Source: Neobacillus sp. PS2-9
Lineage (GTDB): Bacteria > Bacillota > Bacilli > Bacillales > Cytobacillaceae
Reading direction: 5' to 3'
DNA length: 64,000 nucleotides
NCBI RefSeq assembly: GCF_030915525.1
Contig: NZ_CP133269.1
Coordinates: forward strand, 3,321,001 to 3,385,000
Part shown: in pieces, positions 1-9,188 of the stretch
Layout: each line of letters starts with the position of its first letter
Position numbering within the stretch: position 1 is the first letter of the stretch
The notes under the pieces: generated by a model
Databases searched by the model: none
What the model was told of the DNA's origin: nothing
The model's input: only the letters and a program-made list of their open reading frames with translations
Program-made: the position numbers and the translations under genes

Positions 1-133
1 AGTTTTGTAAATGTGCCAAATTTTTTGCATCCATTCTCACCCTTATCATTCCATACTTTCCTCTATTAGCTTTAGGAAAAGGATTCAAATTAATGCAACA
101 ATCAGTGATAAGAAGTTTTTTTAAAGTAAATAA

Positions 134-167
134 AAAGACTGCCTAAGGAATTTCTTAGGCAGTCTTT
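134..167 (-). terminator. Rho-independent terminator of the LtaS-like gene
   Basis: A perfect 14-bp stem (arms at 134-147 and 154-167) with a 6-nt loop lies just beyond the stop of the LtaS-like gene. On the minus strand it is followed by a short run rich in T. Upstream of it, positions 1-133 hold no gene that I can support. Confidence 0.85.
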
Positions 168-172
168 CTTGT

Positions 173-2125
173 TTATTTTTCTGTACTTGTGCTGTCCGCT
201 TTTTTATAATCATATTTCGAGCGGTCAACTGGAGTAAAGTTTTCAGGGGTATAGAATCGTAATAAATCACCGTTTACCACTTTATCAGAAAGTGCTAATT
301 TTTGCATAACTGATTTCTGATATTTTTTTGCTTCTTCTATTCTTTCCTGCTCAAGTTTCATCCCTGTAGTTGAGTCATAGAATTTACCATCAACCGAAGT
401 AATGGTTGGACTCACAAAGTCACCATTTCGGAACGGTACAAGGTCATCATGCTGATCTGATAACAAATCAGTTCCAAATTGAACATAATCTTTTGTGTCT
501 GTTCCTAGTAAGTGAAGAAGAGTCGGAAGAATGTCTATTTGTCCACCATATTCATGGTTCACTCCACCTTCCATCCCTGGTACACGAATGAATAAAGGTA
601 CTCGTTGTAAACCAGAGCTTTCAAAAGGAGTAATTTCTTTTCCAATAATTTGTTTCATCGCTTTATTATGATTTTCTGAGATTCCATAATGATCACCGTA
701 CATAATAATAATGGAACGATCATAGAGTCCAGATTGCTTCAAGTAATCAAAGAATTGCTTTAAAGCTTCATCAGCATACCTTGCTGTCTGGAAGTATTGG
801 TCAACGGATTTATCACCTGTTGTTGCCGGTGCAATCGTAGCATCCTTCGCAGGAATTGGATACGGATAATGATTGCTGACAGTAATAAACTTTGTATAAA
901 ATGGCTCTGGCAATGTTTCTAATAATGGAATGGACTGTTTATAGAAAGGTTTGTCCATTAAACCATATTCAGCCAGGTCTTCAGAATTCAACTGATAATA
1001 GTTGCCATCAAAGAACTTGTTATAACCTAATGACTTATAAATTTCATTCCTGTTCCAAAAGCTTCCTGAATTCCCGTGGAACACAGCGGACGTATACCCT
1101 TGTTGGCCTAAAATGGCTGGTGCCGCTTGGTAAGTGTTAAGCCCTTTTGTTGTAAAAGCGGATCCCTGTGGTAATCCATATAATGAATTCTCTAGCATAA
1201 ATTCAGCATCTGATGTTTTACCTTGACCCGTTTGATGGTAAAAGTTATCAAAATATAGAGTATTCTTTTCATTAACTAATGAATTTAAGAATGGTGTAAC
1301 TTCTTCCCCATTTAACTTGTAGTTAATAAGGAAGTTTTGCATGGATTCAAGATGCAAGTAAATTACGTTCATTCCTTTTCCAGCACCAAAATAGTTAGGG
1401 TTCGGCTCAGCATAGTTAGATTTTGTATAGTTAATCACTTCTGTCATATCATCACTATTTGCCATAACTCTTTGTGCAGAGGCCTTCGTGCTCTTAACTG
1501 CATCATAAATAGTATAATTGTACATTCCTAAATATTTAACAATATAATTTCGATCAAATCCTCTTGTCAATAATTGAGGTCGATCGACTTCTGCTAGAGA
1601 TAAATTGGCGCAAGAAATCGCTAATGACAATGAAAAAAGAACAGAAACCTTTCTTCGATTCATATCCTTGATTTCAATTTTAACCAAACGAAATGCAAGC
1701 AATCCTATTAAAATAACAATATCAATAAAAAATAAAACGTCATATGGTCTTAATAGAGAAGTCACACTTCCACTTACATCTCCAAAGTTTTGCGTCTGAG
1801 TTAAAGTTGGCAATGTAATAAAATCATTGAAGAAACGGTAAAATAACACATTCGCATACAATAAAAAAGACATAAGAAATTCGATAACAATAAGACCTAT
1901 ATATTTTTTTCTTCCTTTAAGGAAAAATGATAAACCTAAAAAAAGTAACGAAGATCCTAAAGGATTGAAAAATAACAGAAACCTTTGTAAGGGATTTTCT
2001 ATTCCTAAATCAAATTGTGTTAATTGAATGATATATGTTTTAACCCAAAGGAAAAAAACAGTCAAAAAGAAAAAGCCAATATATTTATTGAAAATACTTT
2101 GACCTCTGTGAAGTAATGTATTCAT
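173..2125 (-). CDS. LTA synthase family protein (membrane sulfatase-fold phosphoglycerol transferase)
   Basis: This is a 650-residue membrane enzyme of the LtaS family, which moves glycerol phosphate from phosphatidylglycerol onto lipoteichoic acid outside the cell. About five membrane helices fill residues 15-180, followed by an extracellular sulfatase-like domain from about 230. Catalytic features are visible: a metal-binding Glu260 in HLES, the nucleophile Thr304 in GKTSDAEF, and Asp478-His479 in MYGDHYG. Length matches the family (about 620-650). Bacillus species usually carry several paralogues (LtaS, YfnI, YqgS, YvgJ); I cannot say which this is, or whether it is a primase or a stress paralogue. 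It appears to be a single-gene unit with its own terminator. Confidence 0.93.
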   Translation of the reverse strand: MNTLLHRGQSIFNKYIGFFFLTVFFLWVKTYIIQLTQFDLGIENPLQRFLLFFNPLGSSLLFLGLSFFLKGRKKYIGLIVIEFLMSFLLYANVLFYRFFNDFITLPTLTQTQNFGDVSGSVTSLLRPYDVLFFIDIVILIGLLAFRLVKIEIKDMNRRKVSVLFSLSLAISCANLSLAEVDRPQLLTRGFDRNYIVKYLGMYNYTIYDAVKSTKASAQRVMANSDDMTEVINYTKSNYAEPNPNYFGAGKGMNVIYLHLESMQNFLINYKLNGEEVTPFLNSLVNEKNTLYFDNFYHQTGQGKTSDAEFMLENSLYGLPQGSAFTTKGLNTYQAAPAILGQQGYTSAVFHGNSGSFWNRNEIYKSLGYNKFFDGNYYQLNSEDLAEYGLMDKPFYKQSIPLLETLPEPFYTKFITVSNHYPYPIPAKDATIAPATTGDKSVDQYFQTARYADEALKQFFDYLKQSGLYDRSIIIMYGDHYGISENHNKAMKQIIGKEITPFESSGLQRVPLFIRVPGMEGGVNHEYGGQIDILPTLLHLLGTDTKDYVQFGTDLLSDQHDDLVPFRNGDFVSPTITSVDGKFYDSTTGMKLEQERIEEAKKYQKSVMQKLALSDKVVNGDLLRFYTPENFTPVDRSKYDYKKADSTSTEK

Positions 2126-2305
2126 TTTTTTACACCTGCCTTCTAGAAACGTATTATTACAAAATATTATTGATTTGGATATATGTGATTAGTTCCAAAT
2201 CACCTAACATCTAGCATACATGTTAATTATGAACAGATTATGAACAAACCAAGAAATGTTGGTACATAATTGTAAATTAACCCCCAACAGAGTGAAAAGA
2301 AAAAT

Positions 2306-2338
2306 AAGAAGCAGGTTCCCAAAGGAATCCTGCTTCTT
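2306..2338 (-). terminator. Terminator of the CMD-family gene
   Basis: Arms AAGAAGCAGG (2306-2315) and CCTGCTTCTT (2329-2338) form a perfect 10-bp stem just after the stop of the next minus-strand gene. Confidence 0.8.
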
Positions 2339-2344
2339 CTATCA

Positions 2345-2713
2345 TTAATGCTTCATATTTGAGAGTTGGTTCATACACTCCTGAACAAGTGTGACTCCTT
2401 GACTCATGGCCGCCCCGCCTCCAAGTGCTGCGGCCACTCCAATTGTTTCAAAAATTTCTTTCTCAGTACAGCCTTGATCAATGCATCCTTTTGTATGATA
2501 AATTATGCAATATTCATCCTGCGAATAGACACTTATTCCAAGCGCAATTAAGTGTTTGTTTTTTTGAGAAATTTCTCCTTCTTTAAAACACGCACCCGTA
2601 AATTCATTGTAGGCACCAATTAAATCTGGCATCATCTGCGTGTAGGTTCCAATTCCTTGTTTATAATTATTCAAGTGTGTTTGGATAGAATTGTTTACTC
2701 CTGCTTGTTCCAT
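2345..2713 (-). CDS. Carboxymuconolactone decarboxylase / AhpD-like family protein
   Basis: A 122-residue protein of the CMD/AhpD all-helical family. The central stretch has an EYCIIYH motif (near residue 60), which aligns with the AhpD active site E-x-C-x-x-C-x-x-x-H. The second cysteine position is a tyrosine, so the classical redox pair is not intact; two further cysteines follow (GCIDQGC). The Gly/Ala-rich helix after it (VAAALGGGAAMSQG) is typical of the family. The ATG at 2713 is preceded by AAGGGAGA. Probable role: small redox or decarboxylase-like enzyme; the substrate cannot be read from sequence. Monocistronic, with its own terminator. Confidence 0.8.
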   Translation of the reverse strand: MEQAGVNNSIQTHLNNYKQGIGTYTQMMPDLIGAYNEFTGACFKEGEISQKNKHLIALGISVYSQDEYCIIYHTKGCIDQGCTEKEIFETIGVAAALGGGAAMSQGVTLVQECMNQLSNMKH

Positions 2714-2930
2714 TATTGTTCTCCCTTTCTTTCCACTTTAATTTAACCACTCCATTTTAGGTTAATTATTTTCAGTGAATTTATACTTTCAATGCAATCA
2801 CGCGAAATGAATTTTTTTAGTCATACAAAACATTAATTATTTTTATTCTAATGGACAAACTAATTGATGTGCTTCAAGAAAGGTGGCACTTCAAGTGAAT
2901 AAATTATCTTATAATTTAAGGAGGGTTACG

Positions 2931-3443
2931 ATGGGAATATTAAATGGAAACCCTAAAGAAGAGCCTTTACATTACGGAGAAGTGTTTGATATATGGGCTT
3001 CTCTTTTAGCTGGAAATAGCTTGATTGCTGGGTACCAAACAATGCTGAACCATGCAGGTGACGATGATTTGAAAAAGCTAATCGTCGAAGCAATTGAAAA
3101 CTGCCAACAGGAAAAAAAGCAAATTGAGGAACTTTTAAAGGAAAACGGCATTGGATTACCTCCTGCAGCACCTGAACCTCCGGAAGCATGTTTAGAGGAT
3201 ATTCCAGTAGGTGCAAGAATTCCTGACCCAGCAATTGCTGCTGGTCTGTCTGTTGATATTGCAGCTGGATTAGTTGCCTGCAGTCAGGTAATTGGTAAAT
3301 CAATTCGTGAAGATGTTGCTATGATGTATGGTCAATTCCATGCTCAAAAAATGGCACTTGGTGGAAAGGTATTACGTCTAAATAAAGAAAAAGGCTGGTT
3401 AATCCCACCACCCCTTCATCTAAAGAAACATACTGATTGCTAA
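2931..3443 (+). CDS. DUF3231 family protein
   Basis: A 170-residue protein of the DUF3231 type, helical and common in spore-forming bacilli, with no established function. The start chosen is ATG 2931 because AAGGAGG (2919-2925) sits 5 nt upstream. An in-frame GTG at 2883 would add 16 residues but has no better Shine-Dalgarno. A Pro-rich loop (LPPAAPEPPEACLEDIPVG, centre of the protein) separates two helical halves, and the C-terminus has a GWLIPPP motif shared with the longer DUF3231 protein at 48231-49238. A hairpin terminator follows. Confidence 0.82.
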   Translation: MGILNGNPKEEPLHYGEVFDIWASLLAGNSLIAGYQTMLNHAGDDDLKKLIVEAIENCQQEKKQIEELLKENGIGLPPAAPEPPEACLEDIPVGARIPDPAIAAGLSVDIAAGLVACSQVIGKSIREDVAMMYGQFHAQKMALGGKVLRLNKEKGWLIPPPLHLKKHTDC

Positions 3444-3454
3444 TGAATGAATCT

Positions 3455-3492
3455 AGAAGATCACGATACGTTGTCGTGTTCTTCTTTTTTTA
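3455..3492 (+). terminator. Terminator after the DUF3231 gene
   Basis: Arms AGAAGATCACGA (3455-3466) and TCGTGTTCTTCT (3474-3485), with one mismatch, are followed by a run of seven T. Confidence 0.75.
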
Positions 3493-3612
3493 ATTCGTTT
3501 CACTTGAATTTTTTTGAAAATATGGTATTCTAAACTTAATTTTTATAATATTCTTTATATTCAAAATACAATATATCATAATTTAATAAATTAGAATGGG
3601 GTGGATGTAAAA

Positions 3613-3933
3613 ATGTATCAATCGCAAGGTGGGTCTGCTGAATTAGCCAACTCAACTATTTGTCACAGTTGTGGTAGCGTTACGGTCCTTTATCCAGAAA
3701 AATCTACCGGTAAAAAAACTGGCATGGCGTTTGTTGTTTTTGGATGGTTGTTTGCAGCTATTTCGTTTCTATTTCTTCCAATTGTTTTCGGAATCTTAGC
3801 GCTAGTTATGGGCTTTATGACGTATATTGACAGAAGTAAGGTCCATGGGGCTGTATTGATGTCCTTTGCAACTGTTGGATTAATCTTTGGCTCACTAATA
3901 AGTATTGTAGTAGCAGGAACGATGTTCATTTAG
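3613..3933 (+). CDS. Small membrane protein with N-terminal CxxC
   Basis: A 106-residue protein with a short soluble N-terminus holding a single CHSC pair (near residue 18), then two or three hydrophobic helices (about 40-66 and 80-105). I do not recognise a named family beyond a DUF4190-like two-helix membrane protein. ATG 3613 is preferred over an in-frame GTG at 3601, because the purine-rich GGGGTGG at 3598-3604 then sits at a normal distance. It stands alone between terminators. Confidence 0.65.
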   Translation: MYQSQGGSAELANSTICHSCGSVTVLYPEKSTGKKTGMAFVVFGWLFAAISFLFLPIVFGILALVMGFMTYIDRSKVHGAVLMSFATVGLIFGSLISIVVAGTMFI

Positions 3934-3940
3934 CCTTAGA

Positions 3941-3979
3941 GCAAAAAAATAACCCCTGATTTGGGGTTGTTTTTTTGCA
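3941..3979. terminator. Bidirectional-type terminator
   Basis: A long A-run/T-run flanked stem (AACCCC/GGGGTT core) follows the small membrane protein gene. The symmetric A and T tracts would let it work on both strands. Confidence 0.75.
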
Positions 3980-4046
3980 TACTTGAACATTACCTCATGC
4001 TCGTATAAACTCTTCAACAATTTCACTTCAATTTAATTTGCTATAG

Positions 4047-4575
4047 GTGTCCGAATCAAAGGTTGATTCGGACTGCTTTTATGCAGTCAAAGGCATTCGT
4101 TTCCGAATGAGAAGGTAATTCGGACACCTTTGATAATTTCAATGGCATTCGTGTCCCAATCAGTGGGTGATTCGGACAGCTTTGATACTTTCAATGGCAA
4201 TCGTGTCCCAATCAGTGAGTGATTCGGACAGCTTTGATACTTTCAATGGCATTCGTGTCCTAATCAGTGGGTGATTCGGCCAGCTTTGATAATTTCAATG
4301 GCATTCGTGTCCCAATCAGTGGGTGATTCGGACACCTTTGATACTTTCAATGGCATTCGTGTCCCAATCAGAGAATGATTCGGACAGCTTTGATGTATAC
4401 AAACGCATTCGTGTCCCAATCAGAGAATGATTCAGACAGCTTTGATGTATACAAACGCATTCGTGTCCGAATCAGAGAACGATTCGGACAGCTTTAATAA
4501 ATACAAAGACATTTGTGTCCGAATCCCTCTCACATCTGATTTGCCTTCACTACTTTCTGAAGGATTCTGTCCGAA
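4047..4575. repeat. Tandem array of ten 52-bp hairpin units
   Basis: The word GTGTCC or a one-base variant recurs at 4047, 4099, 4151, 4203, 4255, 4307, 4359, 4411, 4463 and 4515, a period of exactly 52 bp. Each unit is an inverted repeat (GTGTCCGAATCA, a 5-8 nt loop, TGATTCGGACA) plus a conserved linker of about 22 nt (GCTTTGATACTTTCAATGGC type; later units read GTATACAAACGC). Units 3-8 share a C in place of G in the left arm, giving a C:C mismatch in the stem. The last unit has a diverged, expanded loop. The array fills the space between two convergent genes and holds no supportable gene, since 52 is not a multiple of three. Confidence 0.95.
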
Positions 4576-4581
4576 CAAAAC

Positions 4582-4622
4582 AAAAAAAAACACATTATTT
4601 CACATGCGAAATAACGTGTGTT
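4582..4622 (-). terminator. Terminator of the J-domain gene
   Basis: A stem of about 13 bp (AACACATTATTTC with GAAATAACGTGTGTT) is followed on the minus strand by nine consecutive T, just downstream of the J-domain gene and against the right end of the 52-bp array. Confidence 0.8.
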
Positions 4623-4635
4623 ATCCATATAAAAC

Positions 4636-5421
4636 CTATTTCCCTTTAAACCCACTTCTAAACTGATCATAGTCGGTTTTAATATAATGAAAAGCGGCTG
4701 CATTTCCACCGTGGTCAGGATGTGTTTTTATTAATAATTTTTTATATCCTGCTAGAACTTCCTTAGGACCTGCTGTTTTTGAAAGTCCTAGTTTTTGCCG
4801 ATAATTGGTCTGCATTGGAGGAGGCGGAGTATGCGTCTGCTCTTGTTCTCTTTTAGACCCTCTAGAAAGTTCCTCTTTAAGCTTTAACAGTTCATTCCGC
4901 AAATCAATATTCTCTTGAAGTAATTTTTTCGTTTCCTTTTGTAATTCATTTTTTTCTTTGTCTATGTGGGCAATCTCTATTTTTAGTTTATTTCTTTGCT
5001 GTATTAATGTATTGATTGAGTTTTGATGGAGCTTTTCCATACCTTCGATATGCTCATCTTGTGCTTTAATTTTGACTTTTAATTGGCGGATGATCTTATC
5101 CTGGTCAGTATGACCTACTCGCTTTGTGGCTATTTCCTTGGGAATCGTTTCTGTGACGAGCTTCCCATTGCCTACATTCTGAATCTTGCCTTCTCTAAGC
5201 CATAGTCTCACTAATGGAGTACACATGCCTTCCGGGACACCTGCGTCCATTAACATGTCAAAAGCTTGATCGGTATCCTCGAGTATGTATCCGGATTTTC
5301 GAAGTCCATTGCCTTCGTAATTAATCTTTCTTTCACGAAGCCAACGCCGGACCGTTTGAATACAGATATCCTCTGTCACTCCTGCTTGCCTTAAAAAGTC
5401 AAAAGCTTGGTCTGTGTTCAC
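4636..5421 (-). CDS. J-domain protein with two N-terminal HTH-like repeats and a coiled coil
   Basis: Residue numbers count from the longer ATG form (269 residues). Two near-identical repeats (about 10-50 and 57-96) share a TDQAFD-x-L-x-x-AGV core and an R-x-WLRE-x-KI end, resembling helix-turn-helix segments. A Lys/Glu-rich coiled coil covers about 112-200, then a Pro-rich linker. A C-terminal J domain carries the essential HPD at 242-244, so it should stimulate an Hsp70 ATPase. The GTG at 5421 is preferred: it opens directly into the first repeat and has GGTGGGG close upstream, whereas the ATG at 5445 has no visible ribosome binding site. Partner and DNA target are unknown. Confidence 0.78.
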   Translation of the reverse strand: MNTDQAFDFLRQAGVTEDICIQTVRRWLRERKINYEGNGLRKSGYILEDTDQAFDMLMDAGVPEGMCTPLVRLWLREGKIQNVGNGKLVTETIPKEIATKRVGHTDQDKIIRQLKVKIKAQDEHIEGMEKLHQNSINTLIQQRNKLKIEIAHIDKEKNELQKETKKLLQENIDLRNELLKLKEELSRGSKREQEQTHTPPPPMQTNYRQKLGLSKTAGPKEVLAGYKKLLIKTHPDHGGNAAAFHYIKTDYDQFRSGFKGK

Positions 5422-5507
5422 AATGCCCCACCATCCCCTCGTCATATCTTATGTTATTAATAATATATAAGTATATGGATTATGGGAATGGATAAAAAAG
5501 ACTACAA

Positions 5508-6356
5508 CTAAAGCTTCGTTCGTAAACTCCAAAGTTCAGGAAAAAACTTCTGATCCACGACTCTTTTTAAATAGGTTACACCCGAAGAGCCTCCTGTCCC
5601 CTGCTTATGGCCAATAATCCTTTCAACGGTACTCATATGATTAAAACGCCATAACTGTTGCTGATTACCAATATCGACTAATTTCTCAGCTAATTCGTAT
5701 AAATCCCAGTATTGGTCAACATGACGATACACTGTTAGCCATGCTTCTTCTACACTGGCATTGGGTTCATAGTTTTTTGATAAATCCCTCTCGATAACCT
5801 CTTGATCAATAGGTAATCCACGTGCAACTAGAGCATTGATTGCTGCATCATATATACTTGTTTTACGAAGCGCCTCTTGCATTTTTTCGTATAGCTCCGG
5901 TTGATGCTGATAGACTGCTAACGTATGAACATTTTTGTTTCCTAAAGCAAATTCAATTAAACGATTTTGATAAGATTGGAACCCAGAAGCTTTTCCCAGT
6001 TTATCTCTAAATTCCAAGTACTCTGAAGGGGTTAAGGTAGAAAGCACACTCCATGACTGTATTAATTGCTGCTGTACTCTTGAAACTCGTGACAGAATTT
6101 TAAATGATGGTTCCAGGTCATTATTGCTTATATACCTAATAGCTGCTGTCAATTCATGTAATATTAATTTCATCCATAGCTCACTTGCTTGATGAATAAT
6201 AATAAATAACATTTCATCATGGTGATCTGATACCAGATTTTGACTAGATAAAATATTATCAAGATGGAGGTAATCTCCATAAGACATTGATTTTTGGAAA
6301 TCTGTTTGAATCTCATTTTCTAGTTCTATATTTGTGTTTTTTTCTTGGGTACTCAT
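5508..6356 (-). CDS. kynA: Tryptophan 2,3-dioxygenase
   Basis: A 282-residue haem dioxygenase that opens the indole ring of L-tryptophan to N-formylkynurenine in the cytoplasm. Family motifs are clear: [15 protein letters not shown] near the N-terminus, [17 protein letters not shown], and the C-terminal [13 protein letters not shown] whose His250 is the haem ligand. GGGAGG precedes the ATG. It is the last gene of the long minus-strand operon, 61 bp after the permease gene. No kynurenine formamidase (KynB) gene accompanies it in this window. Confidence 0.97.
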   Translation of the reverse strand: MSTQEKNTNIELENEIQTDFQKSMSYGDYLHLDNILSSQNLVSDHHDEMLFIIIHQASELWMKLILHELTAAIRYISNNDLEPSFKILSRVSRVQQQLIQSWSVLSTLTPSEYLEFRDKLGKASGFQSYQNRLIEFALGNKNVHTLAVYQHQPELYEKMQEALRKTSIYDAAINALVARGLPIDQEVIERDLSKNYEPNASVEEAWLTVYRHVDQYWDLYELAEKLVDIGNQQQLWRFNHMSTVERIIGHKQGTGGSSGVTYLKRVVDQKFFPELWSLRTKL

Positions 6357-6417
6357 GGTATTTTTGCCTCCCCGATTTTGATTAAAATCCTGCTAATAAC
6401 GTAATAAACATTTTCGG

Positions 6418-7827
6418 TTAAGATATCCTTTGTTTTCTATTAGAATTTTGAGTGGATGCTCTCTTTTTAAAAATATAATAAGTAACTGTTAAAAAAAGTA
6501 ACCATGGAATACCGAATTGAAGCATGATTTTAAAGTCTGTAAACCAAGTTGTAATCATTAAACTCAATAAAAGGATTGCTCCAATAATCGTTAAATATGG
6601 GAAACCTACCATTTTGACAGGCAATTTCCTGCCGCCAGATTTCTCCCACTTTCTTCTGAAAAATAAATGGGAAACAAACACCATAAACCAGGTGAAGATT
6701 GCACCAAACATGGAAATTCCCATCATAAATGCATATGAAGAACCAGGTAATACAGCACTAACTAAAGCAGCGAGAAAAATCCCCAGTGTAGAAACAGCCA
6801 GTGCTCTAAGAGGAACTCCTTTTTTGTTTAATTTCCCTAAAAATGCTGGAGCATCATTTCCTTTGGAAAGCGAAAACATCATACGAGTAGAAGCATATAA
6901 TTGGCTGTTCATAGATGATAGGGCTGCTGTTAAAATAATAAAATTCATAATTCCTGATGCCCCTGGAATATTTAAGAGATCCATTACCTTTACGAAAGGA
7001 CTTTCTTCCACACCTGCTGATTTCCACGGAACGATCATTAGCATGATGCCAATTGTCAAAATATAAAAGGTGGATAAGCGGAAAACCGTAGCTTTCAACG
7101 CTTTTGGAACTGCAACATCTGGATCCTTCGCTTCACCAGCTGTAACCGCTATCAATTCTGTGCCCAAAAAGCTAAATAAGGAAATAAAAGTCGCAACCCA
7201 CACTCCCCACCATCCAAATGGTAAAAAACCTCTGTCATTTACTAAGTTCTCTGGTCCCAAATTCGATTGGTGTGTACCGCCAAATAAAATATATGATCCA
7301 AGTAAGATGAATCCAACAATGGCACTTATTTTAATCATGGAAAACCAATATTCAAATGTGCCAAAAGCATTTACACTTGTAGCATTTACATAAATAAGAA
7401 CTGCCGCAAACAATACTATCCAAACCATTCCAGGCACATGAGGAAACCAGTACTTCATATATACAGCAATCGCACTTATCTCTACCCCAACAGCTAGAAC
7501 GTTAGCAACCCAATAAGAATATTTCACAAGATATCCTGCGAGTGGGCTAACATATTTCTCAGCAATCGTGCCAAAAGCACCTGTAGTAGGGTGAGCAACC
7601 GTCATTTCAGATAGGCACCCCATTAAAAGGAGGACGATAATGGCACCAACTCCATAGCTTAGTAATACACCTGGACCTGCTGTACTAATGGCTAGACCGC
7701 TCCCCAGGAAAAGACCCGTTCCAATGGCACACCCCATGGCAATCATCGAAAGCTGGTTGGTTTTTAATTCACGCTTCAATCCATTTTGAGAATTATTTCC
7801 GTTATTCATAGGAATATGTTTGTTCAC
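6418..7827 (-). CDS. APC family amino acid permease of the tryptophan/anthranilate operon
   Basis: A 469-residue transporter with about twelve membrane helices and the APC consensus near the N-terminus (AIGTGLFLGSG). It is closest in style to GABA/aromatic amino acid permeases. Its start is GTG 7827, with GAGGAGGAG upstream. Lying between kynureninase and tryptophan dioxygenase, it most likely imports tryptophan, kynurenine or anthranilate; the substrate is inferred from position only. Confidence 0.9.
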   Translation of the reverse strand: MNKHIPMNNGNNSQNGLKRELKTNQLSMIAMGCAIGTGLFLGSGLAISTAGPGVLLSYGVGAIIVLLLMGCLSEMTVAHPTTGAFGTIAEKYVSPLAGYLVKYSYWVANVLAVGVEISAIAVYMKYWFPHVPGMVWIVLFAAVLIYVNATSVNAFGTFEYWFSMIKISAIVGFILLGSYILFGGTHQSNLGPENLVNDRGFLPFGWWGVWVATFISLFSFLGTELIAVTAGEAKDPDVAVPKALKATVFRLSTFYILTIGIMLMIVPWKSAGVEESPFVKVMDLLNIPGASGIMNFIILTAALSSMNSQLYASTRMMFSLSKGNDAPAFLGKLNKKGVPLRALAVSTLGIFLAALVSAVLPGSSYAFMMGISMFGAIFTWFMVFVSHLFFRRKWEKSGGRKLPVKMVGFPYLTIIGAILLLSLMITTWFTDFKIMLQFGIPWLLFLTVTYYIFKKRASTQNSNRKQRIS

Positions 7828-7871
7828 TATTTAGCTCCTCCTCAATTAAAGTATCAATGTAACCCATCTCT

Positions 7872-9143
7872 TTATGCTACGACTTCTCGTTCATTCTCAA
7901 ACTTTTCATATTGTTTTTCCGCCATGATTTTTTTAAGAATTTGCACGACCTCAATAACTTCTTTATAAGAGGTATAAAGTGCAACTGGTGCAAGACGAAT
8001 AATGTTAGGAGCTCTAAAATCAGGTATAACACCATTTTCTTTCAATGCTTTGCATATCCTTGCAGCTTCATTATGTTCTAAACTAATATGACCACCACGT
8101 CGGACATCCTCTAAAGGGTTCCCAAAACTGAAACCCATATCCGGTACCTCATGTTCCAACAAGTCCATTAAATATTGATTAATCTTTAATGACTTTGAAC
8201 GAATATTCTCAATCCCCGCATCTGCAAAAATCTCCAAAGCACCAAGTAAAGGTGCCAGACTTAAAACATGCGGAGTCCCAATTTGATAGGCTCCTGCAGA
8301 TTCAGCGGGTGTTAAAGTATGTTCCATGTCAAATTGCTTCTCTTTTTTAGATCCAAACCAGCCAGCAAGACCAGGATTTGTTCCAAAGTGTTTACTATTT
8401 ACATATAGACTCCCAACACTGCCTGGGCCGCCATTTAAATGTTTATAATTGCACCAATACGCAAAATCAACACCCCAATCACTAAACGAATGAGGTATGG
8501 CACCTATCGAATGGCATCCATCAAATCCAATTAATATCCCTCTTTTGTTAGCCTCGCTGGCTAATCGCTTCATGTCTAAGATTTGACCGCTGCGATAGAG
8601 TACCGTTGGCAAAATAATTAAAGCAATTTCTTCCGTCATTGCTTCAATAATATCTTCTTCTACTAAAAAACGACCATCCCGACTTTTCACACGAATTAAA
8701 TGTGTCTCTGGGTTATACCCGCGAATGCGAAGCTGACTTTGGAGAGCATAAATATCAGAAGGAAAGGTTAATTCATCCGCTAAAATTTTCGTCCGCCTAC
8801 CTTCAGGCTTATAAAAAGTTGCCACAAGCTGATGCAAATTGACTGTTGTCGATCCAGTAACAATCACTTCATCTGCTGAGGCGCCAACTAATGGCGCCAT
8901 CATTTCCGCTAACTTTTCCGATAAAAAAAACCAGGGATGTTTCCCCTTTGTCCAACCATCGATACCATGCTCTTTCCAATCTGTTAAAGATTCCAATAGT
9001 GTACGTTCCGCTCTTTTTGAAAGAAGCCCCAATGAATTCCCATCCATATAAATTGAATTTGGCTTTATGTAAAATTCTTCTCGAAATTTATTAAGGATAT
9101 CTTCTTTGTCCAGTTGTTTTGCGTATTCTAATGTAAACTTCAT
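7872..9143 (-). CDS. kynU: Kynureninase
   Basis: A 423-residue PLP enzyme (fold type I) cleaving L-kynurenine to anthranilate and alanine. The PLP lysine is K234 in [12 protein letters not shown]; the [10 protein letters not shown] segment supplies the aspartate that contacts the pyridine nitrogen. ATG 9143 is chosen because GGAGG sits 9 nt upstream; an in-frame ATG at 9167 lacks a site and adds eight residues. With the anthranilate hydroxylase genes upstream, it feeds anthranilate into the 3-hydroxyanthranilate route, which explains why no kynurenine 3-monooxygenase is needed. Confidence 0.96.
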   Translation of the reverse strand: MKFTLEYAKQLDKEDILNKFREEFYIKPNSIYMDGNSLGLLSKRAERTLLESLTDWKEHGIDGWTKGKHPWFFLSEKLAEMMAPLVGASADEVIVTGSTTVNLHQLVATFYKPEGRRTKILADELTFPSDIYALQSQLRIRGYNPETHLIRVKSRDGRFLVEEDIIEAMTEEIALIILPTVLYRSGQILDMKRLASEANKRGILIGFDGCHSIGAIPHSFSDWGVDFAYWCNYKHLNGGPGSVGSLYVNSKHFGTNPGLAGWFGSKKEKQFDMEHTLTPAESAGAYQIGTPHVLSLAPLLGALEIFADAGIENIRSKSLKINQYLMDLLEHEVPDMGFSFGNPLEDVRRGGHISLEHNEAARICKALKENGVIPDFRAPNIIRLAPVALYTSYKEVIEVVQILKKIMAEKQYEKFENEREVVA

Positions 9144-9188
9144 TCGAAATGACCTCCAATCTTCCATTACTAATAGTGATTACCTATA

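Noticed and set aside
4047..4575. CRISPR array
   Set aside because: The whole 52-bp unit repeats, including the linker, so there are no unique spacers, and no cas gene is nearby.
4427..4666. Plus-strand open frame crossing the repeat array
   Set aside because: It arises from the repeat units, runs through a terminator into the opposite-strand gene and lacks a ribosome binding site.
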